From JBGLNJ01 sp964353405 (GTDB taxonomy: Bacteria > Chloroflexota > Anaerolineae > Fen-1058): a DNA stretch of 15,980 nt. This document shows positions 5,696-11,927 of the stretch, in pieces. The stretch covers positions 1-15,980 of the forward strand of contig CAYGWJ010000283.1 in the NCBI GenBank assembly GCA_964353405.1, read 5' to 3'. Numbering within the stretch: position 1 is the first letter of the stretch; each line of letters begins with the position of its first letter. The notes under the pieces are model-generated. The model was not told where the DNA came from and made no database searches. It saw nothing but the letters and a program-made list of their open reading frames with translations. The translations under genes and the position numbers were made by a program.

Positions 5696-7486
5696 ATGGG
5701 AACAAACGGAAAAACGGTGCAAGTCCCCAGCTCATTGACAGTGCGTGAATTGGCGACATTGATGTCCGTCAGCCCGATTGACGTTATCAAAGAGCTGATG
5801 AACAATGGCATCATGGCCAACATCAACCAGGTGTTGGACTATGATACGGCCGCCATCGTCGTACAGGAAATGGGCTTTGAGGCCCAGGAACTCAAACCGG
5901 TCGAACCGGAGAAAACCGAAGAGACCGGCCCCGCTACACTGTGGCAGCGGCTATATGCCGACGAAGACGCGGACAAGCTCAAGCCTCGACCGCCCGTCGT
6001 CACCGTGATGGGCCACGTAGACCACGGCAAAACCTCGCTACTCGACGCGATTCGCCACAGCAATGTGGCGGGCGGCGAAGCGGGCGGCATCACACAGCGC
6101 ATCGGCGCATATCAGATCGTTCACAGCGGACGCAAAATCACCTTCCTCGACACGCCCGGTCACGAAGCCTTCACGGCCATGCGCGCGCGCGGCGCTCAGG
6201 CCACCGACCTGGCAGTGCTGGTAGTGGCCGCCGACGATGGAGTGATGCCACAAACGCTGGAAGCCATCGCTCATGCCAAAGCAGCGCGCGTTCCCATCGT
6301 CGTAGCGTTGAACAAGATTGACAAACCCAACGCTAACCCGGAGCGTGTCAAAAAAGAGCTGTCGGACAATGGCCTGGTGATTGACGAGTATGGCGGCGAT
6401 GTGCTGTGCATTCCCGTGTCGGCCAAGAAGAAGCAGAACCTTGACGACCTGCTGGAAGCGATCGTGCTGGTGGCCGATAGCATCCAGATCAAGGCCAATC
6501 CTGACCGGCCGGCCGTCGGCACGGTGATCGAAAGTAAGATGGACAGGTCGCGGGGCCCTATGGCAACGCTCCTGGTTCAGAATGGCACACTGGAGTTGGG
6601 CGACCCGATGGTCGTGGGCACGTCCTACGGGCGCGTCCGCGCCATGTTTGACGAGCGCGGCCAGCCGGCGCAACACGCCGGCCCTTCTATCCCCGTCGAA
6701 GTCCTGGGCTTGACGAGCGTACCCACCGCGGGCGACATGTTTCAAGTCGTCAAGAACGAAAAGGTCGCCAAGATCATGGCGGCTGAACGCATCGGAGCTG
6801 CGCACCAAGCCGCCTCCGCTGGCGCCCCGGTGCGTCCACTGACGCTCAACGACCTTTACGCGCAGATTCAGGCTGGCAAGGTCAAAGAACTGGCGCTCAT
6901 CATCAAGGCCAATGGTCAAGGCTCAATTGAACCGATTGTCAATTCGCTCAAAAAGCTCGTTGGTGAAAACGTCAAAGTCAACATTTTGCACGCCAGCACT
7001 GGCAACATCAGCGAAAACGACGTGATGCTGGCCGTAGCTTCGCACGGCATCGTCATCGGCTTCGACGTGAACGTTGACTCGGCCGCGCGCAAGATGGCCG
7101 ACGCGAACGGCGTGGACGTCCGCCTGTACAACATTATCTACAAACTGGTGGAAGACGTGGAAAAGGCGCTCAAGGGCCTGCTTGAGCCAGTGTATGCAGA
7201 CAAAATCATCGGGCACGCCGAGGTTCGCCAGATCTTTAAGGTCAGAAGCGTAGGTGTCGTCGCCGGCTGCATCGTGCGCGATGGCTTGGCCCAGCGCGAC
7301 GCGAAAGCGCGCGTGCGGCGCGGCGAAAAGGTCATCTTTGAGGGCGGCCTCCACTCGCTCAGGCGCTTCCAAGAAGATGTGAAAGAAGTCAAGACCGGCT
7401 TTGACTGCGGCGTTGCCATCGAAGGGTTCGGCGACTATAAAGAAGGCGACACGATCGAGTTCTATGTTAAAGAGCGAGTGAGTTAG
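5696..7486 (+). CDS. infB: Translation initiation factor IF-2, short form, 596 aa
   Basis: IF-2 is the GTPase that brings initiator fMet-tRNA to the 30S subunit and promotes subunit joining. Domains: an IF2_N module (about 12-62, VRELATLMSVSPIDVIKEL), then the G domain with GHVDHGKT (106-113), GGITQ (130-134, switch I), DTPG (152-155), NKID (206-209) and SAK (242-244), followed by EF-Tu-like domain II (from about 270), the IF2 domain 3 (about 380-480) and the C-terminal tRNA-binding domain (about 490-596, with FKVRSVGVVAGCIV and GFDCGVAIEGFGDYKEGD). At 596 aa it lacks the long N-terminal extension of the E. coli protein. The start at 5696 follows a strong purine run AGAGGGGGG. An in-frame stop at 5624 rules out a distant start. 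The gene sits in the canonical nusA-ylxR-infB-rbfA order. Confidence 0.98.
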   Translation: MGTNGKTVQVPSSLTVRELATLMSVSPIDVIKELMNNGIMANINQVLDYDTAAIVVQEMGFEAQELKPVEPEKTEETGPATLWQRLYADEDADKLKPRPPVVTVMGHVDHGKTSLLDAIRHSNVAGGEAGGITQRIGAYQIVHSGRKITFLDTPGHEAFTAMRARGAQATDLAVLVVAADDGVMPQTLEAIAHAKAARVPIVVALNKIDKPNANPERVKKELSDNGLVIDEYGGDVLCIPVSAKKKQNLDDLLEAIVLVADSIQIKANPDRPAVGTVIESKMDRSRGPMATLLVQNGTLELGDPMVVGTSYGRVRAMFDERGQPAQHAGPSIPVEVLGLTSVPTAGDMFQVVKNEKVAKIMAAERIGAAHQAASAGAPVRPLTLNDLYAQIQAGKVKELALIIKANGQGSIEPIVNSLKKLVGENVKVNILHASTGNISENDVMLAVASHGIVIGFDVNVDSAARKMADANGVDVRLYNIIYKLVEDVEKALKGLLEPVYADKIIGHAEVRQIFKVRSVGVVAGCIVRDGLAQRDAKARVRRGEKVIFEGGLHSLRRFQEDVKEVKTGFDCGVAIEGFGDYKEGDTIEFYVKERVS

Positions 7487-7496
7487 TTCGCCCACT

Positions 7497-7513
7497 ACAC
7501 CCCTTAAGGGTGT
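7497..7513. other. Short hairpin between infB and rbfA
   Basis: ACACCC (7497-7502) and GGGTGT (7508-7513) form a 6-bp stem, or alternatively the centre forms the palindrome CCCTTAAGGG (7501-7510). There is no T-tract. It fills most of the 43-base gap and could be an mRNA processing or stability element. The evidence is structure only. Confidence 0.3.
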
Positions 7514-7529
7514 CCTGGGGATCAGCCCA

Positions 7530-7886
7530 ATGCCTACGCGACGTCAACAACGAGTTGCAGATCGGGTACGCGAAGAAATGGCCGACCTGCTGGAACGACG
7601 CACCGAAGACCCGCGCCTGCGCGGCCTGACCATCACCAGCGTCGTGGTCACGCAGGATTTGAAGCAGGCGTTCATCTACGTCAGCTCGCTGGCGGGTGTG
7701 GCGGGCAGCCAAGAAGCCTTGGCCGGGCTGGAGCACGCCAAAAAGTTTTTCCGCCACGAGCTGGCCGGACGCATTGATTTGCGCATTGTGCCCGAGCTGG
7801 TTTTCCGCTGGGACGCCTCGTTGGAAACTGGCGAGCGCATCTCGCGCATTCTGGACGAATTGGCGAAGCAAGAGCATGACACCTGA
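7530..7886 (+). CDS. rbfA: Ribosome-binding factor A, 118 aa
   Basis: RbfA is a small KH-fold protein that binds the 30S subunit during late 16S rRNA maturation and cold adaptation. The sequence shows the family pattern throughout: TRRQQRVADRVREEMADLL helix (3-21), DPRLRGLTITSVVVTQDLKQAFIYVS (27-52), the LEHAKKFFRHELAGRIDLRIVPELVF segment, and the closing RWDASLETGERISRILDEL. Length is typical. The ribosome site is weak (GGGGAT about 10 bases before the ATG), so translation may be partly coupled to infB, whose stop is 43 bases upstream. Its 3' end overlaps the next gene by 11 bases, indicating a common transcript and coupled translation. Confidence 0.96.
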   Translation: MPTRRQQRVADRVREEMADLLERRTEDPRLRGLTITSVVVTQDLKQAFIYVSSLAGVAGSQEALAGLEHAKKFFRHELAGRIDLRIVPELVFRWDASLETGERISRILDELAKQEHDT

Positions 7887-8838
7887 AGCGCTGCTCCTCG
7901 ACGCGGACCGGATTCTCTTGATCACTCACATTACCCCCGACGGCGATGCCATCGGGGGTCTGTTGGCTTTGGGACGGGTGCTGCGCGGCATGGGCAAAGC
8001 TGCGATCGTCTCCTGCTCCGAGGCCGTGCCGGGGCGCTTTGCCTATCTGCCCGGTTACACCGACATCGTCCACCAAGCCGACGGGCCGTTTGACCTCGTC
8101 GTGAGCGTGGACTGCAGCGACCTGCGGCGCGTGGGCCGTATCTATCGCGCCGACGAATGGCGCGACACCCCGTTCCTGAACATTGACCATCACGTGACCA
8201 ATACCCACTTTGGCACGCACAACTGGGTGGGGCCGGAATATGTAGCCGCGTCCGAGATGGTGCTTGACCTGTGCGACCGGCTGGGCGCAGCGTTGGACGC
8301 CGACATCGCCAAGTGCCTGCTGTATGGCATCCTCGGCGACACGCAGGGCCTGCGGACTGATAACGTCACTCCGGCGCTGCTGGGGAAAGTGATGCGGCTG
8401 ATGCAGCTTGGCGCACCGCTGGCTGATATCATGGATCAGATTTTCAACCGTCGCCCGTGGAAGTTGCTGCACGCCTGGGAAAAGACGCTAGAGACGATAC
8501 AGTTGGAGGAGGGTGTCATCTGGGCCTATCTGACACGGCCGGCGCGAGTGGAAGCTGAATGGCCCGACACCGACCTGCAAGGCATGAGCAATTTTCTGCT
8601 GGCAGTGGAAGAGGCAAACCTTTCGGCCGTGCTGGTCGAACGGGACGACGGGCGAGTGGAAGTGGGTATGCGCGCTCGCGCGCCGTTTAACGTGGCCAAG
8701 GTTGCGCTTGCGCTCGGCGGCGGCGGTCATCCGCTGGCAGCGGGTTGCGTGCTCGATGGGCCATTGGATCAGGCGGTCGAGCGAGTCGTCACTTTGCTCA
8801 AGGAACAGACCTCAAATCAGCCGTCAGCCACACTGTGA
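7876..8838 (+). CDS. nrnA: DHH/DHHA1 phosphoesterase, NrnA-like (nanoRNase/pAp phosphatase), 320 aa
   Basis: This is a member of the DHH phosphoesterase superfamily, NrnA type: Mn-dependent enzymes that degrade 2-5 nt RNA and, in many species, dephosphorylate pAp. The DHH domain shows motif I HITPDGDAIGG (18-28, metal ligands H18, D22, D24), motif II VDCSD (78-82), motif III DHH (104-106) and motif IV GILGDTQG (151-158, D155). The C-terminal DHHA1 domain ends with the substrate-binding GGGGHPLAAG at 281-290. All catalytic residues are intact. The ATG at 7876 overlaps rbfA by 11 bases. A longer in-frame reading from 7696 would lie within rbfA and has no homology, so it is discarded. rbfA-nrnA-truB order is common in Gram-positive and Chloroflexota genomes and links RNA turnover with ribosome and tRNA maturation. 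Confidence 0.94.
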   Translation: MTPEALLLDADRILLITHITPDGDAIGGLLALGRVLRGMGKAAIVSCSEAVPGRFAYLPGYTDIVHQADGPFDLVVSVDCSDLRRVGRIYRADEWRDTPFLNIDHHVTNTHFGTHNWVGPEYVAASEMVLDLCDRLGAALDADIAKCLLYGILGDTQGLRTDNVTPALLGKVMRLMQLGAPLADIMDQIFNRRPWKLLHAWEKTLETIQLEEGVIWAYLTRPARVEAEWPDTDLQGMSNFLLAVEEANLSAVLVERDDGRVEVGMRARAPFNVAKVALALGGGGHPLAAGCVLDGPLDQAVERVVTLLKEQTSNQPSATL

Positions 8839-8873
8839 ACTTGCCAACATATTTGCAGATTTGTTGATGTGCG

Positions 8874-9752
8874 ATGGACGGCATTCTGGTCATCAACAAG
8901 CCGCCGGGGTGGACGTCACACGACGTGGTGGGGCGCGTCCGGGGGCTGACCCATCAAAAGCGCGTGGGCCACGCGGGCACGCTCGACCCGATGGCGACGG
9001 GCGTGCTGCTGGTGTGCCTGGGGCGCGCAACGCGCGTATCGGAATACCTGATGGCATCCGACAAGACCTATCACGCGGTGATGCGGCTGGGCGTGGAGAC
9101 GGACACTTATGATGCCGATGGTCAGGTCGTCGCCACGCAGCCCGTGAATGTGGACGAGTCCGGGTTACGCGGCGCACTGCTCAAATTCGTCGGCGCGATT
9201 GACCAGGTGCCGCCGATGTATTCCGCGCTCAAGCTCGCTGGCAAGCCGCTCTACAAGCTGGCGCGCAAAGGCGTCGAAGTGAGGCGCGAGGCCCGCCGCG
9301 TGACGATTCACAGCATCACGCTGCGCGTCTGGGAATCACCCGACGCAACGATTGACGTGCGTTGTTCGCCGGGGACATATATCCGCTCGCTGGCGCACGA
9401 CATCGGCGCGGTGCTGGGCTGCGGCGCGCACCTCATCGCGCTTACACGCCTGGCAAGCGGCTCGTTCACCATTGAGGACGCGGTAGAGTTAAAAGACCTC
9501 GAACGCGCCGAAAACCTTGGAGGTCTGCTGCGCCCAACTGATGCGGCGCTCCAAGACCTGCCCGCCGTCACGCTGGATGCCGACTTGGCACAGCGCGTGT
9601 TGATGGGACACTCGATTCCGCTGAGCGGGTGGGACGGTTCACCGCTTTGCCGCGTCTACGATGCGAGTGCCAGGTTGATCGCGATTATGGAGTATGATTC
9701 AGCGGATCAAGTGTTACATCCGAAAAAAGTGTTGGCGGATGTGGTTCAGTGA
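8874..9752 (+). CDS. truB: tRNA pseudouridine(55) synthase TruB, 292 aa
   Basis: TruB converts U55 to pseudouridine in the T-loop of most tRNAs. The start MDGILVINKPPGWTSHDVV is characteristic. Motif II HAGTLDPMATGVL contains the catalytic Asp38. Further family segments are KTYHAVMRLGVETDTYDADG, the PPMYSALKLAGKPLYKLARKG loop and the CSPGTYIRSLAHDIGAVLGCGAHL motif. The catalytic core ends at about residue 215. A short C-terminal region, PUA-like in position, follows. Length is normal. It starts 36 bases after nrnA with no strong Shine-Dalgarno sequence. ribF would normally follow closely, but a two-gene insertion separates them here. Confidence 0.97.
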   Translation: MDGILVINKPPGWTSHDVVGRVRGLTHQKRVGHAGTLDPMATGVLLVCLGRATRVSEYLMASDKTYHAVMRLGVETDTYDADGQVVATQPVNVDESGLRGALLKFVGAIDQVPPMYSALKLAGKPLYKLARKGVEVRREARRVTIHSITLRVWESPDATIDVRCSPGTYIRSLAHDIGAVLGCGAHLIALTRLASGSFTIEDAVELKDLERAENLGGLLRPTDAALQDLPAVTLDADLAQRVLMGHSIPLSGWDGSPLCRVYDASARLIAIMEYDSADQVLHPKKVLADVVQ

Positions 9753-9822
9753 TATGAGCACCGTCTGTTGGCAAGATTCCAGGCGCATTTCATCCGTGAA
9801 GCTCTAATGGGGGAGTTTAGAC

Positions 9823-10752
9823 ATGGCAAACGAAACCAAAGCAGATTTCCTGGAGGAGCTTTCCCAGCGGTATGGTTCCATACGCAAGCTAGAAAACAGT
9901 TTGTCTTTATACGAGGTAGGCGACGGAGCTGCACGAATCTATATTCGCTACTCGAAGGTTCATAGAAGAAACCAGACTTTCTACGGCCTGCGGGAAGAAG
10001 ACCTGAAGAAGTTGGAGGGTTATCCCGCCATTGTCTGTTTTCTTTGGGACCATCAGAGGGAACCTCTACTCGTGCCATTTTCGGAATACGAGGATGTGTT
10101 TCGCTCAATATCTCCTGCTGGAGACGGTCAATACAAAGCGCAGGTTTATCTCAAAGAAGATGGAACCGAGCTATATCTTGCAGGTGCCGGACGGTTCAAT
10201 GTCGACGCGCACTTTGGCTGGGACGAGTTAGAAACACTGATTGATTCAGCCAAACTGACAAGTGTGCCGGACCTTTCACACTCGCAAATACAAACCTTGC
10301 TTGGAGCTATCGGCGCGGTCAAAAACTATGATGTCTGGGTCCCCCCAAATGATCGTCCCAAGTTGGAATGGTCTTTGACAAACCGCTTTGAATGTCGTGA
10401 GATACTCCCTTACGGATTCGAGTCTGTTGTAGACATTCTACGAGAAATAGACGTGATCTGGCTCGAAAGAGGATCGAGTAGAATCAGGGCTATGTTCGAG
10501 GTAGAGCACTCAACACCGATCTATTCAGGCCTGCTAAGGTTCAATGATATTCACTTGGTAGCCCCCGACCTTCGTCCAAGGTTCAGCATTGTTGCCAATG
10601 ATGCAAGGCGAGTCTTGTTTGTGCGGCAGATCAATCGCCCCACATTTCAAATGAGTGGATTAGGTGAACTCTGTACTTTCTTCGAGTATGCTAATGTAGT
10701 TGGATGGCATAACCGGCTCAAATCCACAAAGGAAACAGACCATGTCACATGA
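9823..10752 (+). CDS. Uncharacterised protein with possible PD-(D/E)XK-like C-terminal core, 309 aa
   Basis: The function is unknown. Two parts are visible. Residues about 20-135 form an N-terminal region including ARIYIRYSKVH (37-47), YGLREEDLKKLEGYPAIVCFLW (54-75), GQYKAQVYLKEDGTELYLA (102-120) and GRFNVDAHFGW. A C-terminal region at about 160-290 contains YDVWVPPNDR (169-178), IDVIWL (209-214), FEVEHSTPIYSGLLR (225-239) and a later VLFVRQINRPTF. The D210...E226-x-E228 arrangement followed by conserved polar residues resembles nuclease-fold cores, with E in place of the usual K. No signal peptide or membrane helix is seen. The ATG at 9823 has GGGGGAG at 9809-9815. Sampled lines are 48-50% G+C against over 70% in truB, suggesting acquisition. 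It overlaps the next gene by 11 bases. A restriction- or defence-type role is inference. Confidence 0.75.
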   Translation: MANETKADFLEELSQRYGSIRKLENSLSLYEVGDGAARIYIRYSKVHRRNQTFYGLREEDLKKLEGYPAIVCFLWDHQREPLLVPFSEYEDVFRSISPAGDGQYKAQVYLKEDGTELYLAGAGRFNVDAHFGWDELETLIDSAKLTSVPDLSHSQIQTLLGAIGAVKNYDVWVPPNDRPKLEWSLTNRFECREILPYGFESVVDILREIDVIWLERGSSRIRAMFEVEHSTPIYSGLLRFNDIHLVAPDLRPRFSIVANDARRVLFVRQINRPTFQMSGLGELCTFFEYANVVGWHNRLKSTKETDHVT

Positions 10753-10933
10753 AGATGCTGACGTTGTATGGGTAGTAGTTCTAGTCATCAGCGGTATCCC
10801 CGATACTGTTGAAGTCTATCGTGACCAGAAATCTGCACTTGCACGAGAACGAGTCTGGCGCCAAGACTTGAGACCAGATTATGACGAAGTGGGTGTCTTT
10901 GAAGTTGAAATCGGGGTACAGTCGTCAGATTGA
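10742..10933 (+). CDS. Small uncharacterised protein, 63 aa, overlapping the nuclease-like gene
   Basis: This is a short acidic protein with an apparent beta-alpha-beta layout: strand VVWVVVLVISGIPDTVEVY (8-26), helix QKSALARERVWRQDL (29-43), strand YDEVGVFEVEIGV (47-59). It has no recognised family, no signal peptide and no catalytic motif. The ATG at 10742 lies inside the end of the 309-aa gene (11-base overlap) and is preceded by AAAGGA 8 or so bases upstream, so translation is likely coupled. The compact fold and coupling would suit an antitoxin, immunity or accessory subunit, but this is only a suggestion. It lies 18 bases before ribF, which lacks its own ribosome site. The in-frame reading that begins at 10700 is not needed. 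Confidence 0.65.
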   Translation: MSHEDADVVWVVVLVISGIPDTVEVYRDQKSALARERVWRQDLRPDYDEVGVFEVEIGVQSSD

Positions 10934-10951
10934 TTTGACAGCTGCCTAGCA

Positions 10952-11875
10952 ATGCAAGTCTTTTCCAATCTCCAATCTCTAATCTCCGATACCCCGACCG
11001 TCCTCACCATCGGCGCATTTGACGGCGTGCACCTGGGCCACCAGCACTTGATTCGCTCGGCGGTCAAGTCGGCGCAAGCCGGCCATCGCCGCTCAGCGCT
11101 GGTGACATTCTTTCCCCACCCCAGCGTCGTGCTAGGCCGCGCCGAGCCGTTCTACCTTACCTCGAACGAGGAAAAGCTCGAACAGTTGGAGCGGCTCGGC
11201 CTCGACATGGCCGTGATCGTCGAGTTTACGACAGAGACGACACACATCCGCGCGGCCGAGTTTGTCAATCTGCTCATCGAAAATCTGTCCATACGCGAGA
11301 TGTGGATCGGTCATGACTTTGCGCTGGGCTATAAGCGCGAAGGCAACGCAACGTTCCTGAAAGCCATGGGAATCGAGCGCGGCTATTCAGTCCGCACGAT
11401 GGAGCCGGTCTTGCTCGACGGGCAGCCGGTGAGCAGCAGCCGAATCCGCACCGCGCTTCAAGCCGGAGATATGCGCCAGGCCAACGCCAGCCTGGGGCGA
11501 CCGTTTCAGTTGACAGGACAGGTCGTCCGAGGCGCGCAGCGCGGTCACAAGCTGGGGGTGCCCACCGCCAACCTGGCTGTATGGGCCGATCATGCCGTCC
11601 CGCGCAATGGCATCTATGCCTGCTGCGCTCACGTAAACGACACCCCGTATGATGCCGTGACGAACATCGGGACGCGGCCCACATTCGACAACGGCGCGCG
11701 CACTATCGAGGCGCACCTGCTGGATTTTGACGGCGACCTGTACGGGCAAACTATGTCGCTCGACATCATCGAGTTCCAGCGGCCCGAAGAAAAATACAAC
11801 ACGGTCGAGGCGCTCGTCACACAGATGAAAGAGGACATCCGTAATGCTCGCAACATCCTGGCGTGTGAAACGTGA
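10952..11875 (+). CDS. ribF: Bifunctional riboflavin kinase / FAD synthetase, 307 aa
   Basis: RibF phosphorylates riboflavin to FMN and adenylates FMN to FAD. The N-terminal FMN adenylyltransferase domain shows GAFDGVHLGH (21-30, the nucleotidyltransferase HxGH motif), TFFPHPSVVL (52-61), GHDFALG (120-126) and SSSRIR (161-166). The C-terminal riboflavin kinase domain has GRPFQLTGQVVRG, the GVPTANL motif (202-208), NGIYACCAHV, NIGTRPTF (238-245) and the catalytic-type E253 in IEAHLLDF. Both domains are complete and of normal length. The start at 10952 fits the usual distance before TIGAFDG, but there is no Shine-Dalgarno sequence. Codons 4-12 lie in a heptamer repeat island (10964-10990). It supplies FAD, the cofactor expected for the ThyX-like protein encoded next. 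The stop codon is within a long inverted repeat. Confidence 0.97.
   Translation: MQVFSNLQSLISDTPTVLTIGAFDGVHLGHQHLIRSAVKSAQAGHRRSALVTFFPHPSVVLGRAEPFYLTSNEEKLEQLERLGLDMAVIVEFTTETTHIRAAEFVNLLIENLSIREMWIGHDFALGYKREGNATFLKAMGIERGYSVRTMEPVLLDGQPVSSSRIRTALQAGDMRQANASLGRPFQLTGQVVRGAQRGHKLGVPTANLAVWADHAVPRNGIYACCAHVNDTPYDAVTNIGTRPTFDNGARTIEAHLLDFDGDLYGQTMSLDIIEFQRPEEKYNTVEALVTQMKEDIRNARNILACET
10964..10990. repeat. Degenerate heptamer island inside the ribF start region
   Basis: CCAATCT-CCAATCT-CTAATCT-CCGAT occupies codons 4-13 of ribF and encodes the variable segment SNLQSLISD just before the conserved TIGAFDG core. The 7-base phase does not match the reading frame. It resembles the islands at 5230, 11865 and 12632. 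Confidence 0.55.
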
Positions 11876-11923
11876 GGCGGAAAGCTCACACATCACGTTT
11901 CACGCCTCACGTTTCACGAGGTG
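11865..11923. repeat. Heptamer island and 15-bp inverted repeat at the ribF-thyX junction
   Basis: GTGAAACGTGAGGCG (11865-11879) is the exact reverse complement of CGCCTCACGTTTCAC (11903-11917). The right side also reads CACGTTT-CACGCCT-CACGTTT-CACGAGG with a clean 7-base period. The left arm contains the ribF stop codon and the right end runs into the GAGGTG ribosome site of thyX. There is no T-tract, so it is not a plain terminator. It may control termination or thyX translation. Confidence 0.6.
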
Positions 11924-11927
11924 ACGC

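Noticed and set aside
7696..7875. Upstream extension of the DHH phosphoesterase reading frame
   Set aside because: It lies wholly inside rbfA in another frame. Homology begins only at the ATG at 7876.
10936..10941. TTGACA just before ribF as a promoter
   Set aside because: No -10 box at 16-18 bases. That position would fall inside the ribF coding sequence in the repeat island.
9753..10951. Insertion of the two-gene module by a transposon
   Set aside because: No terminal inverted repeats, target duplications or transposase were seen at the borders. Lower GC alone does not show the mechanism.
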